64,000 nucleotides of DNA. Source: Pseudocoprococcus catus (GTDB lineage Bacteria > Bacillota > Clostridia > Lachnospirales > Lachnospiraceae). This document shows, in pieces, positions 1 to 8,043 of the stretch. Location of the stretch: contig NZ_JAAXCM010000065.1 of assembly GCF_019734885.1 (NCBI RefSeq), forward strand, positions 1 to 64,000, written 5' to 3'. The translations under genes and the position numbers were made by a program. Positions within the stretch are counted from its first letter, which is position 1. Every line of letters begins with the position of its first letter. The notes beneath the pieces are model-generated. The model saw only the letters and a list, made by a program, of their open reading frames with translations. It ran no database searches and was not told where the DNA came from.

Positions 1-12
1 ATATCAAAAGTA

Positions 13-58
13 AAAAAGCAGGAATCATAATTTATAATAATTACGATTTCTGCTTTTT
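13..58. terminator. Bidirectional intrinsic terminator at left edge
   Basis: Inverted repeat AAAAAGCAG / CTGCTTTTT with a partly paired AT-rich middle. The A and T tracts flank both arms, so it could end transcripts from either side. It lies just before the left end of island 1, in the same relative place as the terminators before 5047 and before the guaA end. Confidence 0.65.
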
Positions 59-111
59 GCTAAAGTTAATGACATTGTTTATTTATGGGCTTTTCCGCAA
101 TTTTTCATGCT

Positions 112-243
112 ACTCAAACTCGGCAAATTCGAAGATGTTACTAAATTTATTTGTTTAGTTTCTATTCCTTTTCTGCTGTTATTTTATCTCAATTACACAT
201 ATTATTCTGGCTTACTGATTTTCTGTTGCCAATGTGTTGCCAC
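112..243. other. Candidate attL and left end of island 1
   Basis: The core ACTCAAACTC (112-121) matches the 3' end of guaA (ATTCAAACTC at 17366-17375). The 132 bp that follow align without a length change to 5047-5178. Shared landmarks are CTCGGCAAAT, TTTGTTTAGTTT, and a tandem TTGCCA pair at the inner edge (226-243). A similar TTGCCA pair lies inside the right end at 17286-17304. The role as a recombination end is inferred from this layout. Confidence 0.6.
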
Positions 244-274
244 GGACATATTATAATAAAACTTGCTCTTAAAA

Positions 275-1036
275 TCAACTATTATGTAAATTGTTCCAAG
301 TTTCCTGCAACTCACACTTATTTTCTTCATACCACTCTTTTATTTCATTAATCATATGCAATGTCCATTTTTTCTTGCCTTCCCTATACAATTCGCCATT
401 ATTCAACTTAAATACTGCCGCAAACTCATTTTTACTTACATGGAAATGCGGTGGATGATAATCAAATTCTTTCGCTCTTACTTCGATTAAATATTTTTGA
501 CATGTTCTCCATGTTTTAATCTCCGGTTCACAATTCCACCACTCCGGAGTATATATATTCTCTATACAATACTCATACTCCGAATTTTCAAAATTAACAT
601 TAACAGGAAGTTGCGTACATTCATACGCAGGATGTAGAAAAGATATTACCCTTCCTTCATTTTCTATGGCATTGGTAAAACAATTTCTTGTATCAAATTT
701 CTCTCTATACTCCGTGTCGAATTTATATTCTTTTATTTCTATATTTGATACTCCTTCATTACTATAAAAAGGAGGTTCATAAGTTAATTTTATTAATTGT
801 ATTTTTAACCTTACCAGCTCTCCAGATCTTTCATTCTTCTTTTGTGGTATTTTAGTTAATGAAACTCCTTTACATATCTCTGATTGCCAAAGTGTATCTT
901 TTTTCCAAATAATATTTTCTTTTCTTTCGTTCACTTTCTTCAAAACTGGAAACGTATAAGACCTAAGTGACTCAAAAAAATCTTCCACACTTTCAAATTG
1001 ACCCCTTAGTGAATATTCATTTAAATAATAATCCAT
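275..1036 (-). CDS. Hypothetical protein with DUF4160-like C-terminus
   Basis: This 253-residue soluble protein is the third gene of the operon starting with the DUF262 gene, 22 bp after the ATPase gene. Its last 60 or so residues (HPPHFHV near residue 196, then a hydrophilic helix pair) resemble DUF4160, a small domain often found in toxin-antitoxin settings. The first 190 residues are not recognised. There is no signal peptide or membrane segment. The ribosome site is weak: GGAG lies about 14 nt before the ATG. The link to DUF262 and AAA15 genes suggests it is a component or effector of the same defence-like system, which is inference. Confidence 0.7.
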   Translation of the reverse strand: MDYYLNEYSLRGQFESVEDFFESLRSYTFPVLKKVNERKENIIWKKDTLWQSEICKGVSLTKIPQKKNERSGELVRLKIQLIKLTYEPPFYSNEGVSNIEIKEYKFDTEYREKFDTRNCFTNAIENEGRVISFLHPAYECTQLPVNVNFENSEYEYCIENIYTPEWWNCEPEIKTWRTCQKYLIEVRAKEFDYHPPHFHVSKNEFAAVFKLNNGELYREGKKKWTLHMINEIKEWYEENKCELQETWNNLHNS

Positions 1037-1058
1037 TTTCTTTTGTAGGCTCCATTTC

Positions 1059-2183
1059 CTATAATCCTAACATTCTATCTAAATCAATTTCAAATTGATC
1101 AAATAAATCATTTATATCCATGTCATCATTAGTTCCTATAATTTTCCCATATTCTTTAAAAATAATAGGATTACATTGTGTTTCATACTGTTCGTTCATC
1201 GCTAAAAAATTAACGGTAATATCTTCTTGTTTCATCTTTCCTGTCGCTATCCCCACACGTAATCCATTAAAGATATGATCACTATGAGTTTCCACAAATA
1301 ACTGACGTCTTGATTTACTAACAAAATATAAAAATTCACATAATCTCGATTGTGCCTTAGGATGTAAATGAATTTCAGGATTTTCTATAATAACAATCGA
1401 GCCTTCTTCTGCACCTAAACATGAAATTATCACACTTATCAAGTAACTAATTCCAGAACCAACATTTACGGGTCTACAGTACAATGCCTCTGAAGCCATA
1501 TTAGCTGGATTATTGTTATATTTTACCTGCAAATAATTTGTTTTTTTTAAATCTTTAATAGATAAAGTAGTACCCACGATATAATTCAACCAGTAATTTA
1601 CTTGATCCAATAAACTATTAGTACAATCTACATCTTGTACAACGAGGTCCTCACTCACTGCTTTACTTTCATTTTGTAATAAATACGCCAAAGCATATTC
1701 TCCATCTATTCCAAAATCACTTTCATTTAACATGTTTTTGGCATAAATATCATTTGCCCCCATACGATGACATGATAAATAATGAAAACCATACTCTTCC
1801 ATTATTAAAGTAGATTGCTCTATATCTTCATGTTCTTCATCCATCATAACATCAGCAACAGTTAGTTCCTCCAATGAGGTATGAATATTATATGTCTCAT
1901 TTTCCTTATCTTCATCAAATTCTATCCATGCTGGTTTTCTTTTTCCTTTTTCTAATATTTCTATTCTAATAGGGGAATTTGACATATAATAATTTCTAAC
2001 TTCACGAAAATCACCTATAGAAATATACTTCCCATTAAGTCCTCTTTGTGCCAATAATAACAAAGCATGCAGAAGTGTTGATTTACCTGATGAATTTGTT
2101 CCTACTAGTAAATTTAGATTTGAACATTCAACATTCAAATCTTTAATAGATTTTAATGCCAACACACGAATTTTATTAATCAT
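1059..2183 (-). CDS. AAA15/OLD-like SMC-type ATPase (DUF3696-like end)
   Basis: This 374-residue protein has Walker A GTNSSGKST near residues 28-36, a Walker B region IVIIENPEIHLHPKAQ near 263-278, and the switch segment VETHSDHIFNGLR near 299-311. These are the hallmarks of AAA15 ATPases related to the OLD family. There is no room for a C-terminal TOPRIM domain. The tail FDQFEIDLDRMLGL resembles DUF3696 ends. The start codon overlaps the last codons of the DUF262 gene by 8 bp, implying translational coupling. Relatives paired with DUF262 proteins are common in defence islands, and this ATPase probably senses or gates the partner's activity (inference). Confidence 0.88.
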   Translation of the reverse strand: MINKIRVLALKSIKDLNVECSNLNLLVGTNSSGKSTLLHALLLLAQRGLNGKYISIGDFREVRNYYMSNSPIRIEILEKGKRKPAWIEFDEDKENETYNIHTSLEELTVADVMMDEEHEDIEQSTLIMEEYGFHYLSCHRMGANDIYAKNMLNESDFGIDGEYALAYLLQNESKAVSEDLVVQDVDCTNSLLDQVNYWLNYIVGTTLSIKDLKKTNYLQVKYNNNPANMASEALYCRPVNVGSGISYLISVIISCLGAEEGSIVIIENPEIHLHPKAQSRLCEFLYFVSKSRRQLFVETHSDHIFNGLRVGIATGKMKQEDITVNFLAMNEQYETQCNPIIFKEYGKIIGTNDDMDINDLFDQFEIDLDRMLGL

Positions 2184-3315
2184 TTTTTATCTCCTCAAAT
2201 ACCTTTTCCATTAATTGAAATCTTCCATATACTTTTACAGTATTGTCTCTACTATTTCCAATATAATCTAAAAATTCATCGCTATTTATTGTTCTTTTTA
2301 ACGCTTCATATACCACTTTCTGTGGTACTACGACATTATTCTTCTGCATTAATGCCATAAAATATAAAGTAGTTTCAAAAATATTCATATTAATTGGTTT
2401 TGATTCATTTACTTCTTTCCGAAATGCACCTTTCCCCAAAATATCATTTGCCCTTTCTAAGCATTTTATTGTAAATTTCCCAATCTGTTCTAATTCTTCA
2501 AGCAATGTTTGATTCAATTTTGTCAAAGTAACTTCAATCAAATCATCTAAATCACCTGTGTATTCATATTGTTTCCCATCTTTATCTAATAAACCGTTAA
2601 ACAACAAATAAAATGCTAAAAATCTTGTTACCAAATAGGAACCTTTCATTCTACTATCTTTTTTATGTTCAATACGTGTAGCTTTCACAAATTCTTCTGA
2701 TTTAGTCACAGTAGTTATCATTTTTAGTCCCCTGCCATGATACAATGCATTTCTAATCTCTTGTTTGTTTAATTTTGTTCCACCTCGATTAACCCTATCA
2801 AATATATCAAATAATATTTTATCTGGTGTTGGTGGCAGAATGACATGCGAATACACTTGGTAATCCTCTAATTGAGATTGATATATTCCTAATTCATCTG
2901 TTAAATCTTTAAACTTCTTTCCATTTAAAAATTTTAATATTTTCAAAGATTTCAATGTAAAACCATTATTCAAAAATTCAAACAATGTTGACAGTCGCTG
3001 CTTCCCATCAACTACTACATACGTAGAATTATTTTGTTGTTTGAAATAGAATATAGGTAATGGTAATCCCATTAAAATACTTTCAATTAATTCACATTTT
3101 TGTTTGGGTCCCCAAACTGTATTCCTCTGAAAATCGACTTCTAATACTAATTGTTGTTTCTTATATTTTCTATAGAGCTCGTATATAGAAAAATCTTTTT
3201 TAGTAACCCTTACAGATGCAAAAAGAGGTTTTTCTTCGCTTCCAGAATATTCTAAATTATTTAATTCTTCTTCATTTTCCAATGAAATTTCATTTTCTAA
3301 CAATATCTCATCCAT
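2176..3315 (-). CDS. DUF262 domain protein (ParB/Srx-like NTPase fold)
   Basis: This 379-residue protein is first in the operon. The DUF262 signature is clear: QRN at 63-65, the LIESILMGLPLP helix, VDGKQR at 102-107, and later DRVNRGG followed by LNKQEIRNAL. The family includes the GmrS-like part of type IV restriction enzymes, where DUF262 hydrolyses nucleotides and a DUF1524 HNH nuclease cuts. No DUF1524 motif is visible here, so cutting, if any, must come from another protein. The ribosome site GTAGGAGG precedes the ATG by 6 nt. It is the driver gene of a three-gene defence-like operon on island 1. Confidence 0.9.
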   Translation of the reverse strand: MDEILLENEISLENEEELNNLEYSGSEEKPLFASVRVTKKDFSIYELYRKYKKQQLVLEVDFQRNTVWGPKQKCELIESILMGLPLPIFYFKQQNNSTYVVVDGKQRLSTLFEFLNNGFTLKSLKILKFLNGKKFKDLTDELGIYQSQLEDYQVYSHVILPPTPDKILFDIFDRVNRGGTKLNKQEIRNALYHGRGLKMITTVTKSEEFVKATRIEHKKDSRMKGSYLVTRFLAFYLLFNGLLDKDGKQYEYTGDLDDLIEVTLTKLNQTLLEELEQIGKFTIKCLERANDILGKGAFRKEVNESKPINMNIFETTLYFMALMQKNNVVVPQKVVYEALKRTINSDEFLDYIGNSRDNTVKVYGRFQLMEKVFEEIKND

Positions 3316-3354
3316 TTTAGCCTCCTACTTTATTGGCAAACAATATCTATATCC

Positions 3355-3382
3355 ATTTTATCATACATTTTTTGTATTGTCA
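3355..3382 (-). promoter_or_regulatory. Promoter of the DUF262 operon
   Basis: On the minus strand, TGACAA (-35) and TAAAAT (-10) are separated by 16 bp, about 40 nt upstream of the DUF262 start. Confidence 0.5.
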
Positions 3383-3629
3383 TTTCACATAATTGTAACA
3401 TGTATACCTTTTAATAATTATATGTCTTATACACATATAAAGCAATTTTTTTACAAATATCCTTTCTTTCATCAAAAAAACACCGGATTTCTCCGATGGT
3501 CTTGTCTGAATTACTTTTATTTTCTATTTTATCAATATCATATTTATCTGCTAAGCACAGCTTGCAAAGAGCCAGATAGACTATTATATTCATCAGATTC
3601 AAAGAAAGCATCAGAAAAAAGCCGGACAC

Positions 3630-3827
3630 ATGGTACTTTATATTGCACTGTTGTTTTATCTGCTTTTTATTCTGTACCGAACTTATCTGTACTTGCATCC
3701 AGAGACTTACACAATTACATCTATTCTTGGTACAACAGCGGAACAATCTGTATATGGTATCTTTCTTTTTCCTGTAATTCTCTTGAGTTATTATGTACTG
3801 AGCTTTTTGTTAAGAAAGCGAAAATAG
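3630..3827 (+). CDS. Possible small membrane protein or remnant
   Basis: A 65-residue reading frame with two hydrophobic helices (about residues 2-22 and 42-60) and a basic tail RKRK. It is followed within 26 bp by a good terminator on the same strand. The frame stays open upstream for about 20 codons without a usual start, and no clear ribosome site is seen. It may therefore be the C-terminal end of a decayed membrane protein. Longer overlapping frames here look non-coding. The rest of the 3316-3926 gap shows no other gene. Confidence 0.35.
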   Translation: MVLYIALLFYLLFILYRTYLYLHPETYTITSILGTTAEQSVYGIFLFPVILLSYYVLSFLLRKRK

Positions 3828-3852
3828 CAAAAACTCTCCAAGTAATAAGCAT

Positions 3853-3882
3853 GGCTGAACCCCTCCGGATTCAGCCTTTATT
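3853..3882 (+). terminator. Terminator after the small membrane frame
   Basis: GGCTGAA / TTCAGCC stem followed by CTTTATT. It lies just downstream of the 3630-3827 frame. Confidence 0.6.
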
Positions 3883-3926
3883 GTCTGCTATCTCATATGC
3901 AATTACATCTCTATGTATTTTCTCTT

Positions 3927-4112
3927 CTAATCAGCACACTTTCTTTTAATATAATCATTTACACTTTTAACAGGTATCTTCCATGTTCCAACTTTAAAGG
4001 CTTTTATCTCTCCTGACTGTAATAATTTATAAGCTGTTGTTGCTGATATAAATAAACGGTCACAAAGCTGCTCGATTGACAGCAATTCATTTTCATCTAC
4101 AAGTGTATTCAT
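3927..4112 (-). CDS. Excisionase-family winged-helix DNA-binding protein
   Basis: This 61-residue protein has the MerR/excisionase helix-turn-helix pattern: LSIEQLCDRL, ATTAYKLLQSGEI, then FKVGTWKIP and VNDYIKR. AAAGGAG sits 8 nt before the ATG. Such proteins act as recombination directionality factors or as small regulators. It is the only recombination-type gene left in island 1, where no integrase is visible. It might work with the integrase of island 2, which is inference. Confidence 0.82.
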   Translation of the reverse strand: MNTLVDENELLSIEQLCDRLFISATTAYKLLQSGEIKAFKVGTWKIPVKSVNDYIKRKCAD

Positions 4113-4307
4113 ATGCTCGTCTCCTTTATCTGTATTTTTTTATACCTTTATGTTCCATCAGAAATATTTTTATCAGTAAAAAATAAAAGAAACAGATAAA
4201 AGACAACAAAAATCAATCTTTGCCAGTCATAAATAACGTTTGTAAAAAATAACCAACGAACACTATGGTAAAGGTCTGGAGAGATTCCTACCTTGCAGGG
4301 TTTTTCA

Positions 4308-4382
4308 TTATATATACTATATATTCTATTACATTATTTATTATATGCTATATATAGATATTATTACTATATATACCTAATA
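4308..4382. repeat. AT-rich repeated tract upstream of the HUH-like gene
   Basis: About 75 bp of almost pure A/T with several near-copies of TATATATAC and its complement (for example at 4311-4325, 4350-4358 and 4368-4377). It could be an unwinding region of a replication origin. It ends 30 bp before the start of the HUH-like gene. Confidence 0.45.
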
Positions 4383-4411
4383 TTATGATAAACATAAGGA
4401 GAACTACCATT

Positions 4412-4912
4412 ATGAAAAAAGGAACTTTACTTGTAGTCCGTAAACCATATCAGAGAGACACTGTTATTCAGAACACTTTAAATTATGCCATTGGATCACT
4501 GTTTGCAGACGAAGAAGATATATTGACATCACATATTGATAATGAAGATGACTCCGATCAGATTATTCAAGAATATTACCGCCTACAGGCACCTTATAAT
4601 ATGACAGACCATAGAAGAATGTTTCATTTCATTCTCACAACCCGAACCTCCAAATCCATGTGTACGATACTGGAAGAAGCCGCATATGCTTTGCAGGACT
4701 ATTTTACTGCCATTGGATATCAGGCTGTCATGGTTCTTCATTCCGGCAGTTATAATGATGTATTAAACTATCACTATCATATATTGCTTAACCCCATTTC
4801 TGTCTCAGGACTTCGCATACCGGATAAATACCAGACATATCAAGACATTGTGAATTATCTGAATCAATATACTCATACATTATGGAATTGGAAATATCGT
4901 TCAGCTCACTAA
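4412..4912 (+). CDS. Small HUH-like (relaxase-like) protein
   Basis: The start ATGAAAAAAGG is chosen because AAGGAG lies 9 nt upstream; a longer start at 4385 has none. The 166-residue product has a strand FHFILTTR (about residues 70-77) and, near the middle-to-end, NYHYHILLNP with an HxH pair at about 120-122. This matches the order of strands and the metal-binding histidines of HUH relaxases and replication initiators. It lacks the long C-terminus of mobilisation relaxases. Likely a mini-relaxase, a rolling-circle-type initiator, or the truncated core of one. No family name can be assigned with certainty. Confidence 0.65.
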   Translation: MKKGTLLVVRKPYQRDTVIQNTLNYAIGSLFADEEDILTSHIDNEDDSDQIIQEYYRLQAPYNMTDHRRMFHFILTTRTSKSMCTILEEAAYALQDYFTAIGYQAVMVLHSGSYNDVLNYHYHILLNPISVSGLRIPDKYQTYQDIVNYLNQYTHTLWNWKYRSAH

Positions 4913-4986
4913 TATTTATATTCAAAAACACGAAAACTCATTATTCCCGCTGATAACAGAACCAGAATAGAACCAGAACATAAGTA

Positions 4987-5029
4987 AAGAGACCGGAAAT
5001 GCCCTGTTTTCAAGGCTTTCCAGTCTCTT
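4987..5029 (+). terminator. Terminator at right end of island 1
   Basis: AAGAGAC / GTCTCTT outer stem with a further paired interior (GGAAA / TTTCC) and a TTTT loop. A T run occurs 12 nt later. It closes the HUH-like gene just before the left end of island 2. Confidence 0.6.
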
Positions 5030-5046
5030 AATGTACCGAATTTTTT

Positions 5047-5178
5047 ATTCGAACTCGGCAAATCCGAAGATGGTTTTAAACATATTTGTTTAGTTTTTAT
5101 CTCTTTTCTGCCGTTATTTTATTTCTGTTACATATATTATTTTGGCTCGCTGATTTTCTGTTGCCAATTTGTTGCCAC
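5047..5178. other. Candidate attL of island 2 / attR of island 1
   Basis: The core ATTCGAACTC (5047-5056) differs by one base from the guaA 3' end core at 17366-17375. The 132 bp unit aligns at about 80% identity with 112-243 and ends in the same tandem TTGCCA pair (5161-5178). It marks the junction between the two islands. Confidence 0.65.
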
Positions 5179-5213
5179 TTCATTATAACCATAGCATAAA
5201 TGTTTCGCAATCG

Positions 5214-5579
5214 TTATTTTGAAAAGACTGCATCATTTCTGGAAAGAAGGTATACGCAATATTGGTTCATGCTGATTCCCTCTCTTTGCGAATGTTCTGC
5301 CAGTGATCTATGCAGACTCCGAGGAATTCTCAGCTTAAACTGACCAGAATAGTCTTCCAGACTGTCTGGTTCATGAATCTCCACACCATCTTCCAATGCA
5401 GCTGCCAACCATGCCTTTTTCGCATCCAGTGCATTCGCTACTGCACTTTCCACAGTCTCTCCACAAGTAATACAACCAGGCAAATCCGGATAAGAAACCA
5501 CAAATCCGCCTTCATCTTTGTCTTCTACAATTTCCATACGATAGGACATTGCCATGTAATCATTCAGCGTCTTCATCAT
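5214..5579 (-). CDS. hicB: HicB-family antitoxin
   Basis: The 121-residue protein has the HicB fold: GGFVVSYPDLPGC near residues 24-36, GETVESAVANALDA near 40-53, and a C-terminal ribbon-helix-helix (FKLRIPRSLHRSLAEHS, then GISMNQYCVYLL). It should bind and block HicA and repress the operon through the ribbon-helix-helix. Its start overlaps the end of hicA by 20 bp. It is the most distal gene on island 2, next to its left end, where it may stabilise the island. Confidence 0.93.
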   Translation of the reverse strand: MMKTLNDYMAMSYRMEIVEDKDEGGFVVSYPDLPGCITCGETVESAVANALDAKKAWLAAALEDGVEIHEPDSLEDYSGQFKLRIPRSLHRSLAEHSQREGISMNQYCVYLLSRNDAVFSK

Positions 5580-5817
5580 TCTTCGCCTCGCTTTCTACAA
5601 TCTGCCTTACCATTTCCACATATACTTTCTTAATCGATTCGTGCTTTGGTATAGTAATCGGCATGCATCCCTGCTTTCTGAATGTATAATGACTGCTTCC
5701 ACTTCTCGGTGCATTCATTTCATATCCATAGCTTTCCAATACTTTCCGCAGCTCATCAAACCGGAGGTCTTTCGATAAATTGCATATACGTGTTATCAGT
5801 TTATCCCATTTTGACAT
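5560..5817 (-). CDS. hicA: HicA-family mRNA interferase toxin
   Basis: The 85-residue protein has the dsRBD-like HicA pattern: LRKVLESYGYE, SGSSHYTFRK with the catalytic-type histidine, and PITIPKHES. The family cleaves mRNA. It precedes hicB, the usual order. AGGAGG lies before the ATG. The N-terminal 20 residues are slightly longer than in minimal HicA proteins. Confidence 0.92.
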   Translation of the reverse strand: MSKWDKLITRICNLSKDLRFDELRKVLESYGYEMNAPRSGSSHYTFRKQGCMPITIPKHESIKKVYVEMVRQIVESEAKNDEDAE

Positions 5818-5862
5818 CTGTTATACCTCCTACTTATATTATATGTGGTATCGTATTTGGTG

Positions 5863-8025
5863 TCAATCGTTTTGTTTTTGTATGTTCTTTTTTAAATAAA
5901 ATTTACATTGTTCAGCACCAATGCACCCCGGAAGACCTGAAATTGAACATTCTACCTTACCACTTAATTTGTTCCGTTTCACATATTGAATTAAATTTCT
6001 ACAGCTATCTTCTTTTAGCAACTCTCTAGATCTTTTAGGAATAAATCGTTCACAAGAAGCGTTAATGATTGTACACGGCTTCTTTTGACAGAGACAAATA
6101 TTTTTAGCATAATAAAAACAATTTTTTCCACTCACCTTAATATTAGAGCTATCATTTTTTCTGTCTTCCTCGTTTGTCTCTACAAGTATCTTCGGCTCAC
6201 GCTCCATCTTCTCCGAACCACTTTCAAAATCTTCTTTTAAATATTCGATATTTTCACGTTCTTCCTCAAGTATATCAACAACTTTAAACAATTTTTCTAT
6301 CTGTTCTTTAAGGATTTGTGTTCCCATATCTCCATCAACAATTGTCAAAGAAAAGTATTGTGGTAATGCATGTTTTTGTGAGTTAATCGCATTTCTCTTA
6401 AAATAATATATTTTATCTTCCTTACTAGGATATATTGCTTCAATTCCTATTACATCTGAAAAGAACTTGTCTTTAGATGCTATTTGTGCTCCATATTTCA
6501 AGACTAATGCCGGAATATATCTTTTTTTTACGTTATAAAAATTTGAATACTTAGCATCTAATATATAATAGTAATCTTTATAATTACCCGATATTTTCAA
6601 TACAAAATCTGGTGTCCATCTATCGCTCCACTTACTTTTTATAAAATTGTAACCTGTTGAGTACAAATTAGTATAGGTATTACTTCTATCTGTCCATATA
6701 GATGGTTCATATAGTAATGTTATTTCATACCCGTTACCTTCAAATATATATTGATTATTGATATTTTCAGAGTCATCCTCTACATCGTATATGACTCTGT
6801 CCGAATCTTGTAAAATAAATCCACACAAAGCGATTGCATTCTGAATCTTTATCAAACAATAATATTCAAAAATACGGCTTAATGTTTTGAGTTTAAATAA
6901 ATAATTCAAATGATCAAACGTATAGTCTCCTGTTTCAAACCACTTCACCATACATTCATAACAAATTCGATAATGATAAATTTGTTTAAATGTATTCGTA
7001 AGCTTAGGTAATCCATATATGTCCTCTGGTATGCACTTTAGAATTTTTTCATATCTATAATATATTTCTTCTAGAATATCTTTTCTTTCAGAAAATCTAT
7101 CCACTACACCTTTATAATAAACATAAACACATTTTCCTGTAAGTGCATGTGTATTTGGCAATTGTGCAACTATTAATTCAGGTACGTTTTCTACCTCTAC
7201 AATTTCTCTCGTAAATCCTATAATTTGATTTTCTAGATAATCAATAACATTTTTTAAAAATCCTAATATAACTCTATTTTCATACACATTATAGGAATAT
7301 TTAGAAATATATGTTTTTATTTTTGATGGCATATAATTTTGACCATTAAAATCTATTCCCGTTTTTTTATCAGTTTTCACAAGATTATCTGGATTGCACG
7401 CAATCCATCTTAAACTTTCCTGATTTACTACTCTCATTGATCTTACGTCTTCTACACTAGCTACAGGTTCTACAAATGATTTCTTATGATTAAAAAAGGA
7501 ATCATAATTTTCTTCATAAGTTTTTATAATTTCATCTACCAATTTCAGCGTATTCCAAATAGACCTTGTACTATCATTCTTAAGCCCTGAATTCTTTTTA
7601 CTACGGCTAAAACACACCTCCAAAAAATTAGGAATATTCTTTTCTATTTCGTCTAACATTTGTTCAACTTGTGTTGATGTTTGTTTCGTAGTAGCAATTC
7701 GAAGAAAATCCGAATAAAAATAATCTTCAGTCCCTTCTTTTTCACTTACCCACACACTTATATATGCCAAATCAAAACAGCCACCAAAAACTAAATCTTG
7801 ATCCGTTTCATACCAATCCATAGATGCTTTATAATGTATAGGTACTGAATAGTCTCCCACAAATATCTCTACATTTTCATACTCTTCTATTTCACGCAAA
7901 ATAAATTTGTATTGATAATTTTCAAAAAATAGTTGCTCATTATTAAATGCTTCAAAAGATGGTTGGCGATCACGCAACAAGATTTCTGCAACAGTACCAT
8001 CTGGCTTAACTATGCATAACTTCAT
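5863..8025 (-). CDS. McrC-like DUF2357 nuclease with Cys-rich tail
   Basis: This 720-residue protein has a DUF2357-like N-terminal half (including NVYENRVILGFLKNV near 246-260) and a PD-(D/E)XK nuclease core. Candidate active-site residues are D473 in WTPDF and D490-A-K492 in YILDAKYS. A linker rich in charged residues (580-630) leads to a C-terminal region with grouped cysteines (C636, C644, C646, C651, C658, then C675, C693, C700, C707), which could bind zinc. The gene follows the McrB-like gene by 18 bp with GGGGAG before its ATG. In this family the pair acts as a nucleotide-driven restriction complex. The exact target is unknown. Confidence 0.87.
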   Translation of the reverse strand: MKLCIVKPDGTVAEILLRDRQPSFEAFNNEQLFFENYQYKFILREIEEYENVEIFVGDYSVPIHYKASMDWYETDQDLVFGGCFDLAYISVWVSEKEGTEDYFYSDFLRIATTKQTSTQVEQMLDEIEKNIPNFLEVCFSRSKKNSGLKNDSTRSIWNTLKLVDEIIKTYEENYDSFFNHKKSFVEPVASVEDVRSMRVVNQESLRWIACNPDNLVKTDKKTGIDFNGQNYMPSKIKTYISKYSYNVYENRVILGFLKNVIDYLENQIIGFTREIVEVENVPELIVAQLPNTHALTGKCVYVYYKGVVDRFSERKDILEEIYYRYEKILKCIPEDIYGLPKLTNTFKQIYHYRICYECMVKWFETGDYTFDHLNYLFKLKTLSRIFEYYCLIKIQNAIALCGFILQDSDRVIYDVEDDSENINNQYIFEGNGYEITLLYEPSIWTDRSNTYTNLYSTGYNFIKSKWSDRWTPDFVLKISGNYKDYYYILDAKYSNFYNVKKRYIPALVLKYGAQIASKDKFFSDVIGIEAIYPSKEDKIYYFKRNAINSQKHALPQYFSLTIVDGDMGTQILKEQIEKLFKVVDILEEERENIEYLKEDFESGSEKMEREPKILVETNEEDRKNDSSNIKVSGKNCFYYAKNICLCQKKPCTIINASCERFIPKRSRELLKEDSCRNLIQYVKRNKLSGKVECSISGLPGCIGAEQCKFYLKKNIQKQND

Positions 8026-8043
8026 GTTGATCTCCCCTTTATT

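Noticed and set aside
3411-3746. 111-codon minus-strand frame between the DUF262 operon promoter and the small membrane frame
   Set aside because: No ribosome site and atypical cysteine-rich composition; it overlaps the promoter region of the DUF262 operon.
3377-3949. 190-codon plus-strand frame
   Set aside because: Overlaps a better small membrane frame and a terminator; its composition is not protein-like and it runs through the hairpin.
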